A DNA stretch of 64,000 nucleotides from Cypionkella sp. (GTDB taxonomy: Bacteria > Pseudomonadota > Alphaproteobacteria > Rhodobacterales > Rhodobacteraceae), in NCBI RefSeq assembly GCF_028290025.1, contig NZ_JAQGKQ010000112.1, forward strand, positions 1 through 64,000, given 5' to 3'. Below the pieces are notes generated by a model. It was given only the letters and a program-made list of their open reading frames with translations, had not been told where the DNA came from and did not search any database. The position numbers were made by a program, and so were the translations under genes. Shown here in pieces: positions 38,374-46,847 of this stretch (its first letter is position 1; each line of letters opens with the position of its first letter).

Positions 38374-40268
38374 AGATTTTCTCCTCGGGCGGCGTCCCAG
38401 ATACCGCAGAGGCGGCGGAAGTTTTCGGCCATCGTGGCCACGGCTGTCGCGTCGTCAATTTTTCCGGCAATCCACTGGCGACCGACATCGGCGTGGATGG
38501 TGCGGCCCACCGCGAAACCTTTGACCAGTGGAAACTCGGCGGCAAGTTTAAAGGATGATGCCAGTTCTGCCTCGGTTTGGCCAAGCCCCAAGATCACGAT
38601 GCCTTGGGTATGTGCATCGCGCAAGGTGATCGCATCGCAGGTCGCAGCCCAAGCGGCACGGGTCTGCATCGGCTCTAGTTTCCACCAATCTGGGCAAATG
38701 CCGATGTCATAAAAGCGGCTGATCAGCTTGGCGTTGGTGTGATCATCGACGGGACCAACTTTCGATGGAATGATTTCAAGCAGCATTTCCAAACGGTTAC
38801 GCCGACACGCATGGAACAGCCGGGTGATCACCGCTTCCTGCTCGGCTTGCATTTCGGGTTGATCATCGGGGTGACAGAAGCACAGGACCTTGACCACGTT
38901 CTCCAGCGCCCATTCGGAAAGACCGCCAAAATCGGGGCCAATCTCAGGCTCCAGCGTCAACGGGCGAGAGCCGGGCCATTCCACCGGGCGGCCGATCCAC
39001 AGACCCTGGCCCGAGGCTTTGTGAAGCGCCGATTTGCCGAGGCGGTTGTCGCAAAGCAGGCCGTAGCCATCGCGGCCTTGCGCAACTTCCACTGTAGCTT
39101 CGAGGCACAACTCTTTGAAGCGAGCTATATTTTCAGGATTCGCGCCGGGAATTTCTTCAAGTTGTGAGCGATGGTCGTAGGCGAAGGCGCGCACTTGCGT
39201 CCACTGTTTGCGGCGGTTGGTGGACCAGTGAATCTGCTCTAACTCGGCATCTTTGCGCAAGGCCGGGGTTTTGACGCCGCGCTCTAGGAAGAAATTAAGT
39301 TCCTCGAGTGACGGATAAGCTGGGGTGCAGCCGTGGCGAGACACCGCAAATGCGCCGCAGGCGTTGGCGTATTTCAGTGCGACGGGCCATTTTTCGCCAT
39401 CAAGCCAGCCTTTGGTGAGGCCCGACATGAAGCCGTCGCCTGCGCCGAGCACATTGAAGACTTCAATGGGAAAGCCGGGGCCGGTTTGGCCATGATCAAG
39501 GCTGTCGGGAATTGCGCCCTCAAAGGCTGCGGCACCTGCGGCACCGCGTTTGCACACCAGCGTGGCGTTCGAAACTTGACGGACAGCGCGCAAGGCTTCG
39601 ATGGTGTTGGTCGAGCCGCCTGCGATGTGGAATTCTTCTTCGGTACCGACTATCAGATCGAAATAATGTAAGTTGGACTGCAACTTAGCGGTTACAGCCG
39701 TGGATTCTATAAAACGGCTTTCACCGTCGCCATGGCCTGCCAGACCCCACAGATTGGGGCGATAGTCGATGTCTAACGCGGTTTTCGCACCATGTTTGCG
39801 CGCCAATTGCAACGCCTTCAGCACGGCGGCTTCGGTATTGCTGTGCGACAGATGCGTGCCGGTGACGATGATTGAGCGGGTGGAGGCGATGAAATCTTCC
39901 TCGATATCGTCTTCGCACAGGGCCATATCAGCGCAGTTTTCACGGTAGAAAATCAGCGGGAACTGGGTTTCATCGCGGATACCTAGGATCACCAAGGCCG
40001 TCAGGCGCGTCGGATCGGTTTTCACCCCCTGTACATTGACGCCTTCGCGCAGCAATTCTTCGCGAATAAAGCGGCCCATATGTTCGTCGCCGACCCGGGT
40101 GATCAGGGCCGATCTCAGCCCCAAACGCGCGGTGCCTGCCGCGATATTGGTCGGAGAGCCGCCGATGTATTTCTGAAAACTCGCCATATCTTCCAGCCGA
40201 CCGCCGATTTGCGCGCCGTAAAGATCGACCGAGGATCGGCCAATGGTGATGGTGTCGAGCGTTTTCAT
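38370..40268 (-). CDS. iolC: Bifunctional 5-dehydro-2-deoxygluconokinase / DUF2090 aldolase-like (IolC-IolJ fusion)
   Basis: PfkB kinase N-terminus (GRSSVDLYGAQIGGRLEDMASFQKYIGGSPTNIAAG...NVLGAGDGFMSGL) plus about 300-aa C-terminal DUF2090-like region. Confidence 0.93.
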   Translation of the reverse strand: MKTLDTITIGRSSVDLYGAQIGGRLEDMASFQKYIGGSPTNIAAGTARLGLRSALITRVGDEHMGRFIREELLREGVNVQGVKTDPTRLTALVILGIRDETQFPLIFYRENCADMALCEDDIEEDFIASTRSIIVTGTHLSHSNTEAAVLKALQLARKHGAKTALDIDYRPNLWGLAGHGDGESRFIESTAVTAKLQSNLHYFDLIVGTEEEFHIAGGSTNTIEALRAVRQVSNATLVCKRGAAGAAAFEGAIPDSLDHGQTGPGFPIEVFNVLGAGDGFMSGLTKGWLDGEKWPVALKYANACGAFAVSRHGCTPAYPSLEELNFFLERGVKTPALRKDAELEQIHWSTNRRKQWTQVRAFAYDHRSQLEEIPGANPENIARFKELCLEATVEVAQGRDGYGLLCDNRLGKSALHKASGQGLWIGRPVEWPGSRPLTLEPEIGPDFGGLSEWALENVVKVLCFCHPDDQPEMQAEQEAVITRLFHACRRNRLEMLLEIIPSKVGPVDDHTNAKLISRFYDIGICPDWWKLEPMQTRAAWAATCDAITLRDAHTQGIVILGLGQTEAELASSFKLAAEFPLVKGFAVGRTIHADVGRQWIAGKIDDATAVATMAENFRRLCGIWDAARGENL

Positions 40269-40323
40269 GGGCAGGCTCCTCCGAGGGCAGACGCGGCGGC
40301 GAGACTGAGTCTCGCGGATATTT

Positions 40324-40339
40324 TGGAATAATTATTCCA
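40324..40339. promoter_or_regulatory. Candidate IolR/RpiR-family operator at the iolCDB promoter
   Basis: TGGAATAATTATTCCA, perfect 16-bp palindrome (GGAA-N6-TTCC), between iolC and its regulator gene. Confidence 0.7.
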
Positions 40340-40385
40340 TTTTGGAGTGAAGCAAAAGCGTTTTCTTTGGCGGCGTCACCGTAGC

Positions 40386-41213
40386 TTACCCGCGCGCCGA
40401 ACCCACCGCGACGGCCAGTGCAATCGCCAGTGCGAGGGTCGCCGATAGCGAGCGGAACGCACCAAAATCCACCTCTGGGACGGTTAGAATCGCATCGCCT
40501 GCACGGGCGAGAGGGCTGGTGATACGGTCGGTCAGCGCCACCACCGGCAGGCCCTGATCGCGAGCGTGTTGCGCCAAAGCGATGGTTTCGTCAGAATAGG
40601 GCGCAAAGGTAATTGCCAAAACCGCATCGCCGGGACGTAGAGCGTGGCGGTGATCAAGCTTGCCGGTACCTTCGTGCAGCATGGCGGGAACCGACATCTT
40701 GTCAAACACATAGGCGAGATATGCAGCCACCGGAAAGGCACGGCGCAGGCCGATTATATGCACGGTATCGGCGGCGGCGAGCAGCACTACGGCTTGCGCC
40801 AACGCAGCCTCATCCGCGGATTTCGCCAATGCCTCCAGCGACAAACGGCCGGCTTCAATGAATTCGCCTAGCAATGCCGAAGGGGTGCCAGCGCCGGTTT
40901 CCTTCAGATTTTTCAGGCGCGTAGAATAGTCGGGGAAACCCGGCGCATAGGCATCACGGAACAGCTTTTGCATCTCGGAAAAGCCAGAATAGCCCAAAAT
41001 TTGGCAAAACCGCATCAGGGCAGAAGGCGGCACATCGGCACCCGCGGCAAGTTCGGCGACGGTGGATACCGCAATGCGGTCGATATTGGCGGCAATATGA
41101 TCGGCACATTGGCGCAATCGCCGCGGCAGGCCCTCGGAAATTCCAGACAAACGCTCGCGGAATTCCTCGATTGTGGTTGGCGCTGCAAGGTCTGCGGTGT
41201 CAAGTGTGGTCAT
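40386..41213 (-). CDS. MurR/RpiR family transcriptional regulator, probable inositol catabolism regulator
   Basis: N-terminal HTH_6 (LPRRLRQCADHIAANIDRIAVSTVAELAAGADVPPSALMRFCQILGYSGFSEMQKLFRDA) and SIS domain; adjacent to the iol genes. Confidence 0.9.
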   Translation of the reverse strand: MTTLDTADLAAPTTIEEFRERLSGISEGLPRRLRQCADHIAANIDRIAVSTVAELAAGADVPPSALMRFCQILGYSGFSEMQKLFRDAYAPGFPDYSTRLKNLKETGAGTPSALLGEFIEAGRLSLEALAKSADEAALAQAVVLLAAADTVHIIGLRRAFPVAAYLAYVFDKMSVPAMLHEGTGKLDHRHALRPGDAVLAITFAPYSDETIALAQHARDQGLPVVALTDRITSPLARAGDAILTVPEVDFGAFRSLSATLALAIALAVAVGSARG

Positions 41214-41296
41214 ATATTTGCGATCATTAGGACGGGCATTCAGGCGAAAGCGATCAACTGAGCCGGTTTCCGGCATTTGCGCCAAAGCTAACGGAA

Positions 41297-41312
41297 TGGA
41301 ACAAACATTCCA
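41297..41312. promoter_or_regulatory. Candidate IolR/RpiR-family operator upstream of the regulator gene
   Basis: TGGAACAAACATTCCA, same GGAA-N6-TTCC spacing as 40324-40339. Confidence 0.65.
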
Positions 41313-41316
41313 ACAG

Positions 41317-41820
41317 TTATTTCGCTGGCTTCGGGTAGAGTCGCGCCAAAGCCTCAACCACCGGGGGCGTGACGAATTTTGAGATATCGCCTCCGAGCCG
41401 TGCGATTTCCTTCACCAGTTTCGAGGCGATGGCCTGCCTGCGTGCGTCGGCCATCAGGAACACGGTTTCCACCGAAGCATCCATCGCGCGGTTCATGCCA
41501 ACCATCTGAAACTCATACTCAAAATCCGCAACCGCACGCAGGCCGCGCACGATCACGCTGGCACCAACATCACGAGCGCAATCGATCAGCAGGTTTTCAA
41601 ACGGGTGCACGATGATCTCACCACCGGTTTTGGCAACGATACCTGCACATTCATCTTTGACCATTTTCACGCGTTCTTCGAGCGTGAAGGCCGGGCCTTT
41701 GCCATCGTTGATCGCGACGCCAATGACGAGGCGGTCCACAAGCGCCATGGCGCGTTGGATGATGTCGACATGGCCCAGAGTGATCGGGTCAAACGTGCCG
41801 GGGTAAAGGCCAATGCGCAT
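41317..41820 (-). CDS. coaD: Phosphopantetheine adenylyltransferase
   Basis: MRIGLYPGTFDPITLGHVDIIQRAMALVDRLVIGVAIN...VIVRGLRAVADFEYEFQMVGMNR. Confidence 0.97.
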   Translation of the reverse strand: MRIGLYPGTFDPITLGHVDIIQRAMALVDRLVIGVAINDGKGPAFTLEERVKMVKDECAGIVAKTGGEIIVHPFENLLIDCARDVGASVIVRGLRAVADFEYEFQMVGMNRAMDASVETVFLMADARRQAIASKLVKEIARLGGDISKFVTPPVVEALARLYPKPAK

Positions 41821-41841
41821 GGGAGGCTCCTCGCGTAAGTC

Positions 41842-41870
41842 CCCGACGCACAATGATATTGCGCGTCGGG
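41842..41870. repeat. Imperfect palindrome, tandem copy A
   Basis: CCCGACGCACAAT-GAT-ATTGCGCGTCGGG, 12/13 arm pairs. Confidence 0.65.
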
Positions 41871-41886
41871 ATGCAACCGAATTTAT

Positions 41887-41909
41887 GGCACGCAACGATA
41901 TTGCGTGCC
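41887..41909. repeat. Palindrome, tandem copy B
   Basis: GGCACGCAA-CGATA-TTGCGTGCC, perfect 9-bp arms, same centre as copy A. Confidence 0.65.
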
Positions 41910-41944
41910 CGGATGCAAGTGAAATCCGGAAGCGGCTTTCGCGC

Positions 41945-42379
41945 TTAGTAGCCCTTGATCATGCCTTCGAGAGCGTCTTTCTCCATACTCAGTTCGGAAA
42001 GCCGGGCTTTCACCACGTCGCCGATGGAGATCAGGCCGACCAGTTCATCGCCCTCGACCACAGGAATATGGCGAAAACGACCGTCGGTCATCTTTTGCAG
42101 CACTTCATTGGCATTGTCGCCGCGCCCGCAGGAGACGACTTTGGCGGTCATAATGGTATCGACGTTGTCGTTCAAGCACGCGCCGCCACGACGGCCAACC
42201 TCACGCACGATGTCGCGTTCTGAAACGATTCCGGCGAGCTTTTTGCCGTCAGGTGAGATCACAACCGCGCCGATGCGACGGGCTGACAGCACTTCAGCGA
42301 TGCGGCTGATGATGGTTCCGGGCGGTAATGTGACGACGCCGTCATCCGATTTCGATTTCAAGATTTGACTGACTAGCAT
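41945..42379 (-). CDS. CBS domain-containing protein
   Basis: Two CBS motifs: VVTLPPGTIISRIAEVLSARRIGAVVISPDGKKLAGIVSERDIVREV and VDTIMTAKVVSCGRGDNANEVLQKMTDGRFRHIPVVEGDELVGLISIGDVVK. Confidence 0.94.
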   Translation of the reverse strand: MLVSQILKSKSDDGVVTLPPGTIISRIAEVLSARRIGAVVISPDGKKLAGIVSERDIVREVGRRGGACLNDNVDTIMTAKVVSCGRGDNANEVLQKMTDGRFRHIPVVEGDELVGLISIGDVVKARLSELSMEKDALEGMIKGY

Positions 42380-42430
42380 CGGTATCCTCCCTAACTGTCG
42401 TTACCAGCGTCAGGGTAGCGCAAGATTCTG

Positions 42431-43318
42431 TCAAGGCAATGCTTCAAGTCTTTGCATTTCCTTCTTAACCTCTACTATAAGTTGTCCCGCGAAGCGGTTG
42501 AGCCGTTCAACGCGGCCGTCATCGGCGTGGCGGATCAGCCAGAAAGCGCGGGTCAGATGGATCTGCTCGCGTAAGATGCGTTGCAGTTCGGGGGCTGCGG
42601 CAAGTGCGAAATCATGCACCACACCGATGCCCGCGCCGTGCCGCAGGAAGTTAAGCTGTACCGAGACGGAGTTCGAGGCGAGCGGTGGGGCGGAGGCGCC
42701 GATTTCGGTCAGGTAGTCGAGTTCCTTGTCGAAAATCATGTCGGAGATATAGCCGACGAGGCGATGGGATTGCAGGTCAGCGCGGGTGAGGATCGGCGGG
42801 TGTGCGGCGAGGTATTCGCGAGAGGCGGCGAGGTGCAGGTGGTAATCGGTCAGCTTTTGCACGGTCAGGCGGCCAGCCTCGGGGCGGCTGACGGCGATCG
42901 CCATGTCGGCTTCGCGCTTTGAGAGGTTAAACACCCGCGGCAGGGCGACGATTTGCACCTCAAGCCCCGGATTGGCGTCGCAGATGCGGGCGATGACTTG
43001 CGGCAACAGGTAGTTGGCACAGCCGTCTGGCGCGCCGATGCGGATTTGGCCGGTTAAACCCTCGGGGCCGCTGAGGGCTTCGGATGCGCCGTCGATGGCG
43101 GCTTCGGTGCGTTCGGCGTGGGTTAATAGCCGGGTGCCTTGTTCGGTCAGGCTGTAGCCTTGCGGGGTTTTGGCGAATAACCGCGCGCCGATGGCTTCCT
43201 CCAGTCGAGCGATACGGCGGCCTACAGTGGCAGGGTCGATTTTCAACCGCCGCCCTGCCCCGGACAGGCTTTCGCTGCGCGCGACTGCGAGAAATACGCG
43301 GAGGTCGTCCCAATCCAT
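42431..43318 (-). CDS. LysR family transcriptional regulator, divergent from mmsA
   Basis: MDWDDLRVFLAVARSESLSGAGRRLKIDPATVGRRIARLEEAIGARLFAKTPQGYSLTEQG HTH. Confidence 0.93.
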   Translation of the reverse strand: MDWDDLRVFLAVARSESLSGAGRRLKIDPATVGRRIARLEEAIGARLFAKTPQGYSLTEQGTRLLTHAERTEAAIDGASEALSGPEGLTGQIRIGAPDGCANYLLPQVIARICDANPGLEVQIVALPRVFNLSKREADMAIAVSRPEAGRLTVQKLTDYHLHLAASREYLAAHPPILTRADLQSHRLVGYISDMIFDKELDYLTEIGASAPPLASNSVSVQLNFLRHGAGIGVVHDFALAAAPELQRILREQIHLTRAFWLIRHADDGRVERLNRFAGQLIVEVKKEMQRLEALP

Positions 43319-43523
43319 CACGTTCGCCTTTCGCGTGTATCTTCCTAAGTGGTATGCTCTTGCGTTTTCACCAATTGCGAAGCCACTTTTCCACCATATG
43401 TTGTGGCCCGCAGCGGAACCCGCAAACTCCATACTGCAAAATTGCAAAACATATTTGAAAACTTACCTCTACCTTCCGCAATTTCGCAAGGCTATTGTGG
43501 CGGCAACTCATGGGAGAGATGTG

Positions 43524-45023
43524 ATGAAAGAGATCGGTCACTGGATCAATGGCCAGCTGGTTGCGGGCACTTCGGGCAAGTTTGCTGACGTTTTTAACCC
43601 CGCGACGGGCGAAGTGCAGGCGCGGGTGGCTTTGGCTTCGAAGGCCGAGCTGGATGCGGCCACCGCCGATGCGGCGAAGGCTCAGGTGAAGTGGGGTGCC
43701 ACAAATCCACAGCGCCGCGCGCGGGTTATGATGGCGATGGTTGGCCTGCTGAACCGCGATATGGAGAAGCTGGCCGAGGCTTTGTCGGTTGAGCATGGCA
43801 AGACCATCCCGGATGCCAAGGGCGACATTCAGCGCGGGCTGGAAGTGATCGAGTTTTGCATCGGTGCGCCGCATTTGCTGAAGGGCGAGTTCACCGATTC
43901 TGCTGGCCCCGGCATTGACATGTATTCGATGCGCCAACCAATTGGGGTTGCTGCGGGGATTACTCCGTTCAACTTTCCGGCGATGATTCCGATGTGGAAA
44001 ATGGGCCCGGCGCTGGCCTGTGGTAATGCATTTATCCTCAAACCGTCCGAGCGTGCGCCGACGGTGCCGTTGATGCTGGCGGCTTTGATGAGGGAAGCTG
44101 GCCTGCCCGATGGCGTGTTGCAGGTGATCAATGGCGACAAGGAATCGGTCGATGCGATCCTTGATAATGAGACGATTTCGGGCGTCGGTTTCGTGGGTTC
44201 TACTCCGATCGCGCAATATATCTACGCGCGCGGCACGGCGAACGGTAAGCGGGTGCAGTGCTTTGGTGGTGCGAAAAACCACATGATCATCATGCCGGAT
44301 GCCGATTTGGATCAGGCGGCGGATGCTTTGGTCGGTGCCGGTTACGGTGCTGCTGGCGAGCGTTGCATGGCGATTTCGGTGGCGGTTCCGGTTGGGCAAG
44401 CGACGGCGGATGCTTTGATTGAGCGGCTTATTCCTCGGATTGAGAAGCTGAAGGTTGGGCCATATACCGCTGGTAATGATGTCGATTACGGCCCGGTTGT
44501 GACGGGGGCTGCCAAGGCTAACATCCTGAGATTGATCGAGTCCGGTGTGGCTCAGGGCGCAAATCTGGTGATTGATGGCCGCGATTTCAAACTGCAGGGC
44601 TATGAGGACGGCTTCTTCGTTGGGCCGCATCTGTTCGACAATGTGACCACCGATATGGAGATTTACCGCAAGGAAATTTTCGGGCCGGTGCTGTCGGTGG
44701 TGCGGGCCTCGACCTACGAAGAAGCCCTCGGCATGGCGATGGACCACGAATATGGCAACGGCACCGCGATCTATACCCGTGACGGCGACACCGCGCGCGA
44801 CTTTGCAGCGCGGATTAATGTCGGGATGATCGGGATCAACGTGCCGATCCCGGTGCCTTTGGCGTATCACACCTTTGGCGGCTGGAAGAAATCCTCGTTC
44901 GGCGATTTGAACCAGCATGGGCCGGATGCTTTCCGGTTTTACACCCGCACCAAAACCATTACGGCGCGCTGGCCGTCGGGCATCAAAGAGGGCGGCGAGT
45001 TTAACTTCAAGCAGATGGAGTGA
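43524..45023 (+). CDS. mmsA: CoA-acylating methylmalonate-semialdehyde dehydrogenase
   Basis: MKEIGHWINGQLVAGTSGKFADVFNPATGEVQARVALAS...GAKNHMIIMPDADLDQAADALVGAGYGAAGERCMAIS. Confidence 0.96.
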   Translation: MKEIGHWINGQLVAGTSGKFADVFNPATGEVQARVALASKAELDAATADAAKAQVKWGATNPQRRARVMMAMVGLLNRDMEKLAEALSVEHGKTIPDAKGDIQRGLEVIEFCIGAPHLLKGEFTDSAGPGIDMYSMRQPIGVAAGITPFNFPAMIPMWKMGPALACGNAFILKPSERAPTVPLMLAALMREAGLPDGVLQVINGDKESVDAILDNETISGVGFVGSTPIAQYIYARGTANGKRVQCFGGAKNHMIIMPDADLDQAADALVGAGYGAAGERCMAISVAVPVGQATADALIERLIPRIEKLKVGPYTAGNDVDYGPVVTGAAKANILRLIESGVAQGANLVIDGRDFKLQGYEDGFFVGPHLFDNVTTDMEIYRKEIFGPVLSVVRASTYEEALGMAMDHEYGNGTAIYTRDGDTARDFAARINVGMIGINVPIPVPLAYHTFGGWKKSSFGDLNQHGPDAFRFYTRTKTITARWPSGIKEGGEFNFKQME

Positions 45024-45046
45024 TCTGTTTTAGGATCTAGAATGAC

Positions 45047-45077
45047 AAAAGGGCGGGAAATGATCCCGCCCTTTTTT
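45047..45077 (+). terminator. Rho-independent terminator after mmsA
   Basis: AAAGGGCGGGA-aatga-TCCCGCCCTTTTTT. Confidence 0.92.
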
Positions 45078-45103
45078 CTTAGTTTCGACCGGGTATCAGC
45101 GGC

Positions 45104-46534
45104 TTACTTCGCGCCCATCCGCAGGACGTAGTAGACCGCCCCACCGATGCCAACACCGAAGAACCAGCCGTAAGTGCCCCACCATGCGGGCAACAGGGTG
45201 GTGAAGGTTGGCAGGATCGACGAGAACACCATGCCGATGCCCAAGGCGACGAAGGCTTTGACGTGCCAGCCGCCTTCGAACCGGAACTCGCCGTTTTCTT
45301 GATAAAGCGCGTTAACGTCGATTTTACCTTTACGGATCAGATAGTAGTCAACCATCATAATCCCGAAAATCGGCCCCATGGTGGAGCCGATGAAGTTAAC
45401 GAAATGCGCAGCTCCGGTTTCCCAAGGTGCCCAAGGATACAAGATCAACGCGATGGCGGCCGCGATGTAACCGCCGCGTTTGAAGCTGATGTGGCGTGGG
45501 AACACGTTGGAGAAGTCGAACGCTGGCGAGACGAAGTTGGCAACCACGTTGATGCCCAAAGTGGCGACCGCGAAAGTCAAAGCGGCTAGGGCTGCGAGGA
45601 ACCAGCTATCGAATTTGGCGCTGATTTGTTCGGGATGCAGCAAGACTTCGCCGTAAACGGTGAAGGCGGCGGTGGTGGTGATACCTGCGACGAGGCAGAA
45701 CGCCAGCAGGTTGATCGGCAGGCCCCAGAGGTTGCCTTTGCGCAAGGCTTGCTCGCTGGTGGCGTAGCGCGAGAAGTCGCAGAAATTGAGGTAAAGTGCG
45801 GCGAAATAGGTAATCCAAGTTGCCGCAACAGCAGCCAAAGCGGCAGCAGAGCCGGGCACTCCCGGGACGCCCGCATCAGCGGTGGCTTTCAGCAAAACGT
45901 CTTGCGGGATTTCCGCGCCGAACGAGAAGCTGCCAGCTTTCACCACAAGGTAAATCGCGAGCAATAGCATAGCGATCCAGACCGCCGGGCCAGCCCAGTC
46001 TTGGAACTTGCGCACGGTTTCCATGCCGCGCTGGATGATCAGCAGTTGCAGCGCCCAAACGATGAAAAAGCAGATCACTTCAAGCGTCGAGTGGCCGAGC
46101 AGGTGGTTGGTTTGGTGCAACTCCAACATGCCGGGGCTGCGGATCAGCAGGGCGACGATGGCTCCCGAGGCCGCAGAAGTTTGCGCGCCATACCAGAAAC
46201 AGGCGACGATCGCCCGCACCAAAGCCGGAGCGTTGGCGCCAAAAGTGCCGAAACTTGCCCGCGCCAACACCGGAAACGGCACGCCGGTGCGCACGCCCGC
46301 GTTGCCGACCATGCTCATCAGCACGAAAATCACCAAAGATCCGGCACCGATGGCGATGACGAAATTGACGAAACTGCCGCAGAGCAGAAACAAGCTGGCG
46401 GCAAGATAGTAGCCCCAAAGGCTGTGGACGTCAGAGGTCCAGACGTTGAAAATCGAGAACGCGCCCCATTTTCGATCAGTTGCGGGCGCCAGATCCTCGT
46501 TATGGAGCGAGGGTGACGGGTTGGTGAGTTGCAT
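45104..46534 (-). CDS. NCS1 family nucleobase:cation symporter
   Basis: DRKWGAFSIFNVWTSDVHSLWGYYLAASLFLLCGSFVNFVIAIGAGSLVIFVLMSMVGNAGVRTGVPFPVLARASFGTFGAN. Confidence 0.92.
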   Translation of the reverse strand: MQLTNPSPSLHNEDLAPATDRKWGAFSIFNVWTSDVHSLWGYYLAASLFLLCGSFVNFVIAIGAGSLVIFVLMSMVGNAGVRTGVPFPVLARASFGTFGANAPALVRAIVACFWYGAQTSAASGAIVALLIRSPGMLELHQTNHLLGHSTLEVICFFIVWALQLLIIQRGMETVRKFQDWAGPAVWIAMLLLAIYLVVKAGSFSFGAEIPQDVLLKATADAGVPGVPGSAAALAAVAATWITYFAALYLNFCDFSRYATSEQALRKGNLWGLPINLLAFCLVAGITTTAAFTVYGEVLLHPEQISAKFDSWFLAALAALTFAVATLGINVVANFVSPAFDFSNVFPRHISFKRGGYIAAAIALILYPWAPWETGAAHFVNFIGSTMGPIFGIMMVDYYLIRKGKIDVNALYQENGEFRFEGGWHVKAFVALGIGMVFSSILPTFTTLLPAWWGTYGWFFGVGIGGAVYYVLRMGAK

Positions 46535-46847
46535 CGTGCTGTCCCTATTCTATGGCGCAGATACGTTAACGAAACGCCAAAAGCGCCCGTGTATTTGCGA
46601 AACCGTGATGGCCTTTGTGGCCCTATGTTGGTTTACCGATGGCAAGATGCTGTCGGTCGCAGGTCTGATCTTCTGTGGACCAAATCCCACGCGCAACCTG
46701 CGCCTGATCGCGCTTGCGCACAATTAGGCTAATTTCAAATGGACCTTTCGGAAAATATTGAAAATGTTTCGGCGCAGGATTGAGAATGCACCGATTTTAG
46801 GCGAAAATAAAATGGTTGTAGGCGACAGTAAGACCTGCCGAGCGGAG

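Noticed and set aside
43368-44918. 516-aa minus-strand ORF
   Set aside because: Antisense to mmsA, His/Arg/Asn-rich and without recognisable domains.
46535-46847. Short + strand ORFs between the NCS1 permease and uvrA
   Set aside because: No convincing RBS, domain or coding composition; likely noncoding.
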